Notes under the pieces: model-generated
What the model was told of the DNA's origin: nothing
What the model saw: the letters and a program-made list of their open reading frames with translations, nothing else
The model's database searches: none
Origin: Candidatus Omnitrophota bacterium
GTDB taxonomy: Bacteria; Omnitrophota; Omnitrophia; Omnitrophales; JACQLI01
Length of the DNA stretch: 12,052 nt
Direction: 5' to 3'
NCBI GenBank assembly: GCA_016204125.1
Contig: JACQLI010000039.1
Span: 1 to 12,052 of the forward strand
In this document: piece after piece, positions 1-7,239 of the stretch
Layout of the letters: every line of letters starts with the position of its first letter
Numbering within the stretch: position 1 is the stretch's first letter
Made by a program: the position numbers and the translations under genes

Positions 1-2479
1 AGTCATTGGTGCAGCTCTGTCCATTCTGGAGAGGATTCGGATCACTGCAGAGTTTCGGAGGGATGGAGACACACTGGTTGTCTACACATGTCTGATCTGC
101 GGGACAATCTCCATCATCAACACAGCAACCTATAATAGGAGGATAAATACAAACTTCCTGTTGACACTGGACTGGATCTGTACAGACATCGGTATCCTCG
201 GTGCAGTCGCTTGGATTATTGCAAGGAGGACAGGTGCCGGGATCTCGACAATCTCCTGTGGTACCACAGTAAGGGGTGCTTGGAGGGCAACAGGCTTGGC
301 TGACTACCGGAGGACCGGACTGACAAGAGCCCTGGGAGCATTGATCCGGATCAGTACAGGTATTGCCATCATTGCAAGAAGCAGTATTGAAAGGATACTG
401 GCATTGACCACTCAGACACTGCACGGCGTCGGTGCATTCATTCCCATCTTCTATGCAGGGGACGGTACCGCCACAGGCTGGACAGAATGTGCTTTCGCAG
501 GTTCCTGTGGTACCACAGTAAGGATCGGTTGGGGGACAACAGATTGCGCTTGGGATGATCGGACCCGCAGCACAATAGCCATTGGTACATTGATCGGGGC
601 CTGTACAACTGTCACCATCATTACAGGAATTATTGTTTGCGGTGTTTTGACAAAGACCATCTTGACAGATTGTATCAATACAAACGTTCCCATCATCCGG
701 GCAATCGCTTGCAGTCGTGCAAGGCGGCGCGGGATCGCATTGGCAAGTAGCAGTGTTACAAATGGTACCCTGACCACAGATCAGGCCCGGTTCATTACAC
801 GCTTCTCCCAGATCGACAAAACCGTTTCCGCAGGTATTCAAGCACTCCGAGGCGTCGCATGTCTGTGGAGCAACGCCCACACGTGTGCAGACTGTATCGA
901 TACAGAGATAACCATCGCAGTTTTGCAGACACTGGCTTCCCATCAAGGTGCAGGGCCCGCAATCTGTTCCTCCGCAACTCTCGTAGTCTGGCACAGGTGG
1001 ATAGACACAAACTCCAACTTGACACTGGACGCTGGTTGTGCAGAGATTGCTGTCTTCAAAACAATCGCTTGCTTGATTGCATGAGGGGCAATCACCTGCG
1101 GGGCGACAATCATTTGTGGTGCCACAATAAGGTTGATTGTCGGGACAGCAGGCAGGTGTTGGAACTATGTTTCCAGATTGACAGGTTCCAGCAGAACAAG
1201 AATCCGGATCGGTGCAGGAATTATTGTCCGTGCAAGAATTGGTATCATCATTCACATGGTTACAGACGCCGCTTTGACAGCGTGTATCTGTACAATCGTT
1301 GGTATCGGGGGAACAATCCGCGTCTGTTGTGCAGGGAGGATTTTGACATTGGCCACTGACACAAACCTGACCAGAGGGACAATTAGCATCGATCGTACAA
1401 CAACCGGGAATTGAAGTTCCTGAACACTGACCACCTGAACATTGGTCACTGGATGTGCAGGAGTTTCCATCGTTACAGGCAGCGGTATTATTGGCATAGG
1501 TACATCCTTGCGTGGTGTTGCAAATATCATTTGTACAGACGTTGCCATCATCGCATTGACTGTTGACTGGAGCGAAGGCGCATTGATCCGCCGCTTCGTC
1601 ACAAGAATCTGTGGTGCATGTGATGGCGTCGTTACAAACTCTCGCGCTGCCCGATTGACAGCTTCCGCCTGAGCAAGCGTCGTTTACAGTACAAAACAAG
1701 CCATCATCGCAAGGCTGGCTATTATTCGTGTTGACACATCCCACAGATGGATTACAGCTATCCGTTGTGCAAATATTGTTATCATTGCAGTTTAAAGGCG
1801 TGCCGGATTCGCACTGTCTTGTCGTTCTGTTGTAGCGCTCAATCCCGTTACAAACATCGTGATCATCACAATCGGCGTCAGTACAAGGAGTTCCTTGTGG
1901 CTTGCACTCGTTATCAGTTGTACAGAAGTAAGTGCCTGTTGGACATTTGCAAATTCCATCAGCAGGATCGCACTGTTGATTTCCTGTACACTGAATCGGC
2001 GTTCCAGAGCAAGCATCGTCCGAACAAGTATCATTCTCCGTACAGAGGTTTCTGTCATCGCATTTGTGACGGTTGCCAACTGATCGACACCCTTCCAAAG
2101 GATGGCATACGTTGGTCGTGCAAGTATTGTTATCTTCGCAGAGTGAATGTTCGGGAACGTGATTGCAGGTTTTATTCTGACATCTATCCACTGTGCAACT
2201 GATGTGGTCATCGCATTCGGAATCGTTTGTACACTTCTTACCGGGAGGAACTTCGCGATCGAGAAGGCCCGGGGGGAGCCTAACTCCTTCTACTTCTGAG
2301 GGGACAGGAAAGATAGCTGGAGAAATTGTAAACGGTTTCTTCTCTTTAGGGGGTGGATCGTCGCCCTGTTTTCCAAAAAGGAGAGATGAAAAAGAAAAGA
2401 GGGAAATTAAAAAGAAACTTATAAGGATGAAAGAAAGCCTACAGTTTGATTCTCCTGTTTTGTCTGTATTTGTAGTCAT
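1..2479 (-). CDS. Large secreted cysteine-rich repeat protein (C-terminus beyond the window)
   Basis: One uninterrupted frame runs from an ATG at 2479 to the left edge (at least 826 codons); the codon just before the ATG is TAA, and no other ATG/GTG/TTG follows soon in frame, so this start is the only good one. Residues about 14-37 are a hydrophobic stretch (CRLSFILISFFLISLF...) like a signal peptide or anchor, followed by a Pro/Lys linker (DDPPPKEKKP) and then continuous Cys-rich modules. The recurring pattern is C-(N/D)-DGN-x-CT-x(2)-D-x-C-x(2)-G-x-C, with longer modules opening CCPxxxPYCGTT and one CGNGFVDLGEACN segment resembling DUF4215-type repeats. In one 83-residue module I count 14 cysteines. 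Such proteins are presumably disulfide-bonded extracellular or surface proteins; the exact function is unknown. A GGGGGAG lies about 17 nt upstream of the ATG, too far for an ideal ribosome site. Confidence in the frame is high, in any function low. Confidence 0.85.
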   Translation of the reverse strand, partial: MTTNTDKTGESNCRLSFILISFFLISLFSFSSLLFGKQGDDPPPKEKKPFTISPAIFPVPSEVEGVRLPPGLLDREVPPGKKCTNDSECDDHISCTVDRCQNKTCNHVPEHSLCEDNNTCTTNVCHPLEGCRSVGNRHKCDDRNLCTENDTCSDDACSGTPIQCTGNQQCDPADGICKCPTGTYFCTTDNECKPQGTPCTDADCDDHDVCNGIERYNRTTRQCESGTPLNCNDNNICTTDSCNPSVGCVNTNNSQPCDDGLFCTVNDACSGGSCQSGSARVCNDAITCTTDSCDEAADQCAFAPVNSQCDDGNVCTNDICNTTQGCTYANNTAACNDGNSCTSSDQCSGGQCSGTSIPGCCTIDANCPSGQVCVSGQCQNPPCTTDADCSPDTNDCTDTRCQSGVCNHVNDDTNSCTDNNSCTDPDSCSAGTCQSGNIVPTPACCPDNQPYCGTTNDCRPAGDCPSCNQASDCFEDSNLCTTSVQCQVGVCVYPPVPDYESCGGTDCGPCTLMGSQCLQNCDGYLCIDTVCTRVGVAPQTCDASECLNTCGNGFVDLGEACNEPGLICGQGTICNTATCQCDPAPPCTTASDCPDDGNVCIDTICQDGLCQNTANNNSCNDGDSCTGPDQCTNGYCAAGPIIPSAICCPPTDPYCGTTGTCESTFCPACGGTVPCIEDGNECTDAVQCLSGQCQYPFNTASCNDGNTCTDPDQCSQGSCQSGPPVVSQACCPPSTPYCGTTGDCRDPGTCPPCNNPSDCTEDTDVCTDPVQCQQEVCIYPPIIGCCVDDGDCPADQTCVDNQCVSIPPKLCSDPNPLQNGQSCTND
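128..292 (-). repeat. Cys-rich module, copy C (about 55 residues)
   Basis: Opens CCPPSTPYCGTTGDC, passes through DCTEDTDVCTDPVQC and ends CIYPPIIG before a CCVDDGDCPADQTCV segment. That last segment resembles a more N-terminal one (CCTIDANCPSGQVCV), so at least two module types recur along the protein. Copy C is shorter than copy B because the DGN-type unit does not follow it here. Confidence 0.75.
293..541 (-). repeat. Cys-rich module, copy B (83 residues, 14 Cys)
   Basis: The full-length module begins CCPPTDPYCGTTGTC and ends SCQSGPPVVSQA, just before the CC of the next copy. Its first part is the PYCGTT module, and its second part holds the generic SCNDGNTCTDPDQCSQGSC unit. The offset to the next copy is 249 nt, exactly 83 codons. 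A 21-nt stretch covering the PYCGTT codons (503-523) is identical to 254-274, which fits duplication of the module. Confidence 0.8.
986..1150 (-). repeat. Cys-rich module, copy A (about 55 residues)
   Basis: Within the Cys-rich gene this segment opens CCPDNQPYCGTTNDC and continues through CFEDSNLCTTSVQC to CVYPP. It aligns residue by residue with the copies at 293-541 and 128-292 over about 55 residues, with the cysteines and the PYCGTT core kept. Downstream of it the sequence diverges into a different Cys-rich segment and the CGNGFVDLGEACN element (starting near 832). Confidence 0.75.
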
Positions 2480-2612
2480 TTATTTCAGAGAATAATCTCC
2501 CCCAGAAATTCCCCCGTCTTTTGGTGGAGCCAAAGTAAAGTTTAGCATTTGATCGTGAGAAAATCAAAGAAGTCGTTTAAATAGTTGCCAGCTATCTTTT
2601 GCTATAAATTGA

Positions 2613-2641
2613 TATACAAGGTATTACCCTATTTGATGCAA
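2613..2641 (-). promoter_or_regulatory. Candidate promoter for the Cys-rich gene
   Basis: Reading leftwards, TTGCAT (complement of 2636-2641) is separated by 17 nt from TGTATA (complement of 2613-2618), with further AT-rich sequence (TATCAATTTATAG) just after. The -35 matches 4 of 6 of the sigma-70 consensus; the -10 is poor. It would give a leader of roughly 125 nt before the ATG at 2479. This is a weak prediction by eye. Confidence 0.25.
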
Positions 2642-2650
2642 AGGGTTACC
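2620..2650. promoter_or_regulatory. Imperfect palindrome, possible operator or hairpin
   Basis: On the plus strand GGT-ATT-ACCC-TA-TTTG-ATG-CAAA-GGGT-T-ACC can pair as 3+4+4 base pairs around a 3-nt loop with small bulges. No T-tract follows on either strand, which argues against an intrinsic terminator. It covers the putative -35 box and spacer of the Cys-rich gene, a typical operator position, but it could also be a chance repeat or an RNA hairpin at the end of the upstream transcript. Confidence 0.3.
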
Positions 2651-2700
2651 ACTATTTTGTGAGGAGATAGATGAATTGAGAATAGATAACGAAGGGATGC

Positions 2701-3276
2701 CTATTCAATGTAGGCGTCGAAGGCAAACTCCTGGTCCTGATCAACTGCGCTTACTCTGAACGTAACACGATAGCTTCTTCCAAGGAGAGACAGAAGAGAT
2801 AAGTCGACAGTTTTCTCCTGCCACCCCTTTGAACTCGCCCTTGTTTCGAAGACTTTTTTCTTCCCTATCCACACTTCAAAATTTACCCCTACTACCTTAC
2901 TTTGTTCAAAGACAGAATCTGGCACAGCGTAAAAGATTCGAAGCTGGCTACCCGATGGAACTTGAGAAAATACGAGGGTCGAATCAAAGCCCGTAAGAGG
3001 GTTGAACGAGATGGCCTCCCGAACTTTTTCTGCCACCACCACACCTTGACTGATGAAAATATCCGAGCCAGTAGACGGCAACCCTTGGAAGCGGAAACGG
3101 TCAACTCCCCACTTTCCATACAAGGTTCCCTTTTCACCTCCCCTTAAAGCCTCGGCCATGGGAAGGTGCTCGGCAAAAGAGTAAATATTCCCTGAAGGGG
3201 ATTTTACTTCTTCACTAAAGATTGAAACGGGTTGGATGATTAGAAAAAAGACAAGACTTCCTAATAATGTCTTCAT
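2701..3276 (-). CDS. Small exported protein of unknown function
   Basis: 191 residues. The N-terminus MKTLLGSLVFFLIIQPVSIFS is a typical signal peptide (Lys then a hydrophobic core at about 4-20), likely cut before EEVKSP, with no lipobox cysteine. The mature part is rich in predicted beta strands. Its C-terminal half (from about residue 88) has alternating segments such as STLVFSQVPSGSQLRIFY, VNFEVWIGKKKVFE and GWQEKTVDLSLL, the kind of pattern seen in jelly-roll carbohydrate-binding-like domains; this resemblance is an impression only. The ATG overlaps the stop of the CPBP protease gene by 4 nt (ATGA) and has a good Shine-Dalgarno (AGGAG) three nt before it, so it belongs to the same transcript and may be made more strongly than its neighbours. 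It is the last gene of the block, ending in TAG. No function is recognised. Confidence 0.8.
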   Translation of the reverse strand: MKTLLGSLVFFLIIQPVSIFSEEVKSPSGNIYSFAEHLPMAEALRGGEKGTLYGKWGVDRFRFQGLPSTGSDIFISQGVVVAEKVREAISFNPLTGFDSTLVFSQVPSGSQLRIFYAVPDSVFEQSKVVGVNFEVWIGKKKVFETRASSKGWQEKTVDLSLLSLLGRSYRVTFRVSAVDQDQEFAFDAYIE

Positions 3277-4142
3277 AATCTCCTCTCATTTTTTGGCCAA
3301 AAACTTAACACAAGACAAGTGATACTTAAAATGGTCAGACCCACAACTCCATCGTAGAGATTCTTTGAACCAGAGAACATATTCATCTTTTCACTGATGT
3401 CCCCTATAAACCTGCGGTTCATTTTTAAAGAAAAAACAGCCCCCGCGTGAATGCCGATGGATGGGAAAAGAGTCCCTGCTCGAAGATAAACCAGAGACAA
3501 AAGTAAGCCAAAAAGAAAAAGTCCGAGCATAGCCACTATACGCTCAGGGGACTCCCAGGGAGAATAAGCAATCGCTCCGATGTGACGAAAGCTATCCCAC
3601 ATAGTGGGCTCGGCGCCAATGATCGGTTTATTCTTGGGGAAAAAGTGACTCACCGCGTATATCACATTTGTCAAAATAAGGCTTCCTTTCGTATTCCAGA
3701 AATCTTTCAGCGTCACAAACAAGAATCCACGAAAGAAACATTCCTCAATGAGCCCGATCAGCATGCCGCCTCCGAACCCCTTCAAAAAAAGCCCTATCCA
3801 ATGCCAAACGTCCGTCTGGTGAAGACGCCATATCCTAGCCCCAATCCCCCATTGAATCAAACTGACCACAATCGCAAAAGCCATCCCGCCCAAAAATCCC
3901 TTAACCATAAGTGGAAGACTTTTATCGTTCCAGCCAAGACCCAGCTTTCCCAGGCTCTCACGGCGAGCTCGGACGAGCCCAATCATGAGAATGACCGTTC
4001 CAATCATGATTAATCGGCGAAGGATTCGATCAAATTTAAAGGGTAAAATTTGATAAAGTAAAGGGGCGAGAAAGGCACTGATAATCACAACGACAACAAA
4101 ACCAATCAAGAATTTAAGCAGAGTTTTTGAAATCTCTCTCAT
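3273..4142 (-). CDS. CPBP-family (Abi/Rce1-type) intramembrane metalloprotease
   Basis: 289 residues with about seven or eight hydrophobic segments (for example 10-34, 43-58, 79-101, 113-143, 154-168, 203-237 and 265-284). The family's EExxxR motif is present as EECFFR (133-138) in a membrane segment, the second motif ends at His166 (YAVSH), and a third conserved His is at 232 (GIHAGAVF). In this family these residues form a glutamate/histidine active site within the membrane that cleaves prenylated or other substrates. The usual Asn/Asp four residues after the third His is replaced by Val here, a variant I believe also occurs in other members. Start ATG overlaps the Rid stop by 4 nt, and its own stop overlaps the exported gene by 4 nt. 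The substrate is unknown; the exported protein it is coupled to is one candidate partner. Confidence 0.85.
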   Translation of the reverse strand: MREISKTLLKFLIGFVVVVIISAFLAPLLYQILPFKFDRILRRLIMIGTVILMIGLVRARRESLGKLGLGWNDKSLPLMVKGFLGGMAFAIVVSLIQWGIGARIWRLHQTDVWHWIGLFLKGFGGGMLIGLIEECFFRGFLFVTLKDFWNTKGSLILTNVIYAVSHFFPKNKPIIGAEPTMWDSFRHIGAIAYSPWESPERIVAMLGLFLFGLLLSLVYLRAGTLFPSIGIHAGAVFSLKMNRRFIGDISEKMNMFSGSKNLYDGVVGLTILSITCLVLSFWPKNERRL

Positions 4143-4606
4143 CGCAATCTTAATGTAAGCTCGAGTTCGACCGCCGCATTAAGGGGAAGGCTCACGACGC
4201 CGATTGAAGTCCTGGCATGTCTCCCCTTTTCCCCTAAAATTTCCACTATAAATTCCGAGGCACCATTTATAACATCACTTTGTCCGTAAAAATTTTCTGC
4301 CGATTGGACAAAACCGACCAATCTCACCACCTGTTCAACACGGTCAAGACCCACTTCACCGTGAATCAAACTCGTGGCCTGTAATGCAGCCAATTGCGCT
4401 GCTTTCTTTCCTTCCTCCACCGTTAAATCTTTACCCACCTTTCCCACCATCAATTTGCCGTCGGCATCTTTGGAAAGCTGACCGCTCAGATAGGCGAAAT
4501 TCCCTGACACAACCATGGGGCGATAAACCCCCACAGGTTTTGATGGCGAAGGTACCTTCAATCCTAAACGGCTACATGCTTGAAGCAACGTTTGATCTAA
4601 CGTCAT
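4139..4606 (-). CDS. Rid family (YjgF/YER057c/UK114) protein
   Basis: 155 residues, the length of the longer Rid subfamily that carries an N-terminal extension ending in PVGVYRPMV. Family marks are SGQL (41-44), VGKDLTVEEGKKAA, VINGASEF (112-119) and HARTSIGVVSLPLNAAVELE (130-149). Arg132 and Glu147 have the 15-residue spacing of Arg105 and Glu120 of E. coli RidA, the residues that bind and hydrolyse reactive enamines and imines, so deaminase activity is possible. This subfamily is not well characterised, however. It lies between menG and the CPBP gene with 4-nt overlaps at both ends (ATGA), and no Shine-Dalgarno is visible, so it is probably translated by coupling to menG. A housekeeping metabolite-damage role in the quinone pathway is only inferred from position. 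Confidence 0.88.
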   Translation of the reverse strand: MTLDQTLLQACSRLGLKVPSPSKPVGVYRPMVVSGNFAYLSGQLSKDADGKLMVGKVGKDLTVEEGKKAAQLAALQATSLIHGEVGLDRVEQVVRLVGFVQSAENFYGQSDVINGASEFIVEILGEKGRHARTSIGVVSLPLNAAVELELTLRLR

Positions 4607-5304
4607 TTTTGAGCCAAAGTTAAAGTCGAAATGCCAAAGGAGAATGGAAAAATAGAAACTTGGCTGAAACCTGCGATCTTGAGCTCTTTGGCTATTTCTT
4701 GCGGAGAAGGAAAGGTTTGAATAGATTCGGATAGAAATTGGTAAGCTTTTGGATCATGTGAGACAAAACCTCCCAATAGAGGTAAATAAACCTTGAGATA
4801 AGGAAAGTAAAGCGTCCGCATCAAAGGCGATGAGGGACGAGTCAAACAGAGAAGCCCAGCCCTCCCCTTTTCTTTGAGCACGCGGCTAACTTCACTCAAA
4901 AAATGAGGGATGTTCTTGACACTTCGCAAAGTAAAACTTGAAATAACAAGATCGAATGATCTATTTCCAAAAGGAAGGTCGTGAATGTCTGCTTGAATAA
5001 AACGAGGCGCCTCGCCCACCACTTCATCCGCCCGCTCGAGCATCTCCCAAGCAAAATCAACTCCTACGGCAAGATCCCAATTTTTCCTTCCCAGAAATTC
5101 CTCAAGAAATTTTCCCGTCCCGACTCCAAGATCGAGAATTCTACTCTTGTCCTGTACGCCGTCCAAAATGAGGTCGGCAGCTCGCCTCCTCCAGGCTTCA
5201 TCGAGTCGGAAACTGAGGAGACTATTGATAAGGTCATAACGAGGAGCGATCCCCTCAAAAAATTTGCGGATGGCCCCTTTTTCAGGCGAAGTAAGACTCT
5301 CCAC
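4603..5304 (-). CDS. menG: Demethylmenaquinone methyltransferase (MenG/UbiE family)
   Basis: 233 residues. This SAM-dependent class I methyltransferase adds the C2 methyl group in the last step of menaquinone synthesis. Seen in the sequence: the family N-terminus FFEGIAPRYDLINSLLSFRLDEAWRR (15-40) written here as FEGIAPRYDLIN and LSFRLDEAWRR; the SAM motif LDLGVGTGKF; the post-I acidic residue in VGVDFAW; PFGNRSFDLVISSFTLRSV; and SESIQTFPSP near the C-terminus. The start is a GTG that directly follows the mqnC stop (TAA then GTG), with no spacer. The C-terminal GISTLTLAQK lacks the His common in GIVxxH of other members. Its place beside mqnC and mqnA supports demethylmenaquinone, rather than a ubiquinone precursor, as substrate. 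Confidence 0.92.
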   Translation of the reverse strand: MESLTSPEKGAIRKFFEGIAPRYDLINSLLSFRLDEAWRRRAADLILDGVQDKSRILDLGVGTGKFLEEFLGRKNWDLAVGVDFAWEMLERADEVVGEAPRFIQADIHDLPFGNRSFDLVISSFTLRSVKNIPHFLSEVSRVLKEKGRAGLLCLTRPSSPLMRTLYFPYLKVYLPLLGGFVSHDPKAYQFLSESIQTFPSPQEIAKELKIAGFSQVSIFPFSFGISTLTLAQK

Positions 5305-6387
5305 TTAGTTAAAAACCTGGAGAATTTCGTAGTTGGTGTTTCTCTGGGCGGGGGTGTAACCCGCCTCTCGAATCAAACGGATCAAATCGTCCTTTCGGAC
5401 ATGCGAAGCACTCATCCCTGTTGGTTCAAGAACTTTGTCCTCGAGGAGAGTGCCGCCCATATCATTCGCACCAAATCCAAGTGCGACTTGACCGATCTTG
5501 GTTCCTTCAGTGAGCCAACCCGACTGGATGTTTTCAAAATTATCCAGAAAAAGACGGCTGATGGCTAATGTCCGAAGATAGTCCTCTCCACCTGCTTGAC
5601 GGAAATGACTCATCCGAGGAGTTCCATTGGGAGACAACGTCCAGCAAATGAAGGCACGAAAACCGTGCGTTTCGTCCTGGAGGTTACGGAGTCTCTCAAG
5701 GTGTTCTACCCTTTCCTCAATAGTTTCAATGTGGCCAAAAACCATGGTTGCGGTCGTTCGAAGTCCCGCTTCATGAGCCGTTCGCATGAAATCGATCCAG
5801 CCATTCGAGTCTATCTTCTTAGGACTTATTTTATCGCGCACCCTCTCAACCAAGATCTCAGCCCCTCCTCCTGGAATGGAATTAAGCCCTGCCTCTTTGA
5901 ATTGAAGGAGAACTTCTCTGAGTGGCATACGTTCTTTCTTCGCGATGAAATCGATCTCTACAACGGAAAAAGAATGGATCTGGATCCTCGGGAATGCGCT
6001 ATGAATCGTACGGATCATCTCGAGATAAAAATCGAGAGGTAATTTTGGATTAACTCCTCCTTGAATCAAGACTTGAGTTCCTCCGATCCGATCAAGCTCT
6101 CCAACTTTTGCCAGAATCTCCTCCATTGAAAGAGTATAAGCTTCAGAATCGCCAGGTCTTCTATAAAAGGCGCAGAAATCGCAGTCGATGATGCAAGCAT
6201 TGGTATAACTGATGTTACGGTCGACAATAAAAGTGCGGAGAGGAGAGGGATGAAGTTTGCGGGTTACTCTGTCGGCGGCTTTTCCAAGCCTGAGAAGATC
6301 GCAAGAAAAGAGTTTGATTGCTTCTTCAGTGCTAATCATCCCATCTTCTAAACGTTTGGCAAAAATGTCGTCAAAGATGTCAATCAT
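5305..6387 (-). CDS. mqnC: Dehypoxanthine futalosine cyclase MqnC (radical SAM)
   Basis: 360 residues, usual for MqnC. This radical SAM enzyme converts dehypoxanthine futalosine to cyclic dehypoxanthine futalosine. The [4Fe-4S] cluster ligands are Cys65, Cys69 and Cys72 in NACIIDCDFCAFYR. Other family blocks are LIQGGVNP, EAGLNSIPGGGAEIL, RTTATMVFGHIET, a long LQDETHGFRAFICW stretch and GFGANDMGGTLLEDKV, which separate it from the paralogue MqnE. The ATG overlaps the mqnA stop (ATGA), and the TAA abuts the GTG of menG. No Shine-Dalgarno is obvious, so coupling to mqnA translation is likely. MqnE and MqnD, needed before and after this step, are not in the window. Confidence 0.95.
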   Translation of the reverse strand: MIDIFDDIFAKRLEDGMISTEEAIKLFSCDLLRLGKAADRVTRKLHPSPLRTFIVDRNISYTNACIIDCDFCAFYRRPGDSEAYTLSMEEILAKVGELDRIGGTQVLIQGGVNPKLPLDFYLEMIRTIHSAFPRIQIHSFSVVEIDFIAKKERMPLREVLLQFKEAGLNSIPGGGAEILVERVRDKISPKKIDSNGWIDFMRTAHEAGLRTTATMVFGHIETIEERVEHLERLRNLQDETHGFRAFICWTLSPNGTPRMSHFRQAGGEDYLRTLAISRLFLDNFENIQSGWLTEGTKIGQVALGFGANDMGGTLLEDKVLEPTGMSASHVRKDDLIRLIREAGYTPAQRNTNYEILQVFN

Positions 6388-7235
6388 ATTTCTATAAATT
6401 CCAGTTTCTGTGGTTTGGGGGAGATCTTGAGTCGATGGGCATACTGGTAGAAAAGATCAAGGCCCTTTTCCATTCCATTTTCCAAGCCGTAACTGAGATT
6501 AAAGAGGTAACCAAAGATGGTAGGAAATTTTTCGTCAGCAAAGGTAAGCCCAAGTCCCTCCCTGAGGAGTTTTTCCAAATCCTGAAGGTTTTTCTCAAGA
6601 TTCAATTTGAGCTTTCTATAAAAAAGAGCGGTTTCATCTGGGTGATCCTTGCCGTATTCCCTGCGAACAGCCCAGAGACCAAAACAGAAAGGCTGGCCTG
6701 CCCAATCCCACCAGATTTCACTCAAGTCAGTTTTGTAAATAAAGTCTTTCGAGCGAAAGAAAAGGGCCTCATCACCAATCAGGAGGCACGCCTGTGATTT
6801 CGCCAGCATCTTCGCGGGATCTGATTTTTCCACGACAAACTTATTCACAAAGTTAAACTTAAATTTAAGAAGAATCTTGAGAAGTGCGGCCGCGCTAAGA
6901 CTCTCTTCGGTAAGCGAAATCGTAGCGCCATTCAGTCCTTCGATTCTTTCTTTAGAAAGAAGGAGAACACTTGCTGAAAAATCACGAGAGCCGATACAAA
7001 GTTTCGGCAGGAGAAGGTATCTGTCCTGATGATTAAGATATTCAAGCGAAGAAATGGGAGCTACATCCAACTCGCCTTCTCGCATCTTTTGATTGATCTC
7101 AGTGGGAGGACCGCTTACCCACTCGATCTCAAATCCGCTTCCTTCAAGAAGGGAATCCAGTCCGTGATAATAGGGTAAGGTATTGAGGTAATGAATTCTT
7201 CCTAACCGCAGTCGGGTTGTGACGCGCGCTTTCAT
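6384..7235 (-). CDS. mqnA: Chorismate dehydratase MqnA
   Basis: 283 residues, the family's normal size. It catalyses the first committed step of the futalosine pathway, chorismate to 3-[(1-carboxyvinyl)oxy]benzoate, and has a periplasmic-binding-protein-like fold acting in the cytoplasm. The hallmark start LGRIHYLNTLPYYHGL (11-26) and the blocks GELDVAPISSLEYL, CLLIGDEAL and GQPFCFGLWAVR fit MqnA. The SPCPNDTF-type start of the paralogue MqnD is absent. The ATG lies 4 nt after the ubiX stop, with GAAGGG just before it and AGGA further upstream; the true start could be debated, but the conserved region begins at residue 10. The stop overlaps mqnC by 4 nt. Confidence 0.93.
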   Translation of the reverse strand: MKARVTTRLRLGRIHYLNTLPYYHGLDSLLEGSGFEIEWVSGPPTEINQKMREGELDVAPISSLEYLNHQDRYLLLPKLCIGSRDFSASVLLLSKERIEGLNGATISLTEESLSAAALLKILLKFKFNFVNKFVVEKSDPAKMLAKSQACLLIGDEALFFRSKDFIYKTDLSEIWWDWAGQPFCFGLWAVRREYGKDHPDETALFYRKLKLNLEKNLQDLEKLLREGLGLTFADEKFPTIFGYLFNLSYGLENGMEKGLDLFYQYAHRLKISPKPQKLEFIEI

Positions 7236-7239
7236 CCCT

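Larger units (their letters stand above)
2480..2700. other. Intergenic gap between exported protein and Cys-rich gene
   Basis: The only sizeable non-coding gap in the window. It separates two minus-strand genes, so it should contain the end of the long transcript and the leader of the Cys-rich gene. I see an imperfect palindrome at 2620-2650 and a weak leftward promoter-like pair at 2613-2641. There is no stem followed by a T-run that would make a convincing intrinsic terminator for the upstream operon. Confidence 0.6.

Noticed and set aside
254..274. Perfect 14-nt palindrome CTGTGGTACCACAG, repeated at 503-523
   Set aside because: It encodes part of the PYCGTT motif in both copies, so it is better explained by module duplication than by a regulatory site.
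451..777. Short minus-strand frames at 451-777, 1252-1602 and 1792-2211
   Set aside because: They are in a different frame from the uninterrupted Cys-rich frame and have no Cys pattern or domain; they are shadow frames.
161..1084. Long plus-strand open frame (307 codons) and other plus-strand frames over 859-2202
   Set aside because: They are exactly antisense to, or shifted from, the Cys-rich gene. Its TGT/TGC codons read as Thr/Ala (ACA/GCA) in the opposite strand and few antisense stops arise. The predicted products have no recognisable family or signal.
2193..2495. Plus-strand frame of 100 codons covering the start of the Cys-rich gene
   Set aside because: It overlaps the coding start and leader of the minus-strand gene, and its product is low complexity with no homology that I recognise.
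2620..2650. Intrinsic terminator for the long operon
   Set aside because: The inverted repeat is interrupted by bulges and no T-run follows on either strand.
6384..7235. Assignment as MqnD instead of MqnA
   Set aside because: The two are paralogues, but the GRIHYLNTLP start is typical of MqnA and the SPCPNDTF-type start of MqnD is missing.
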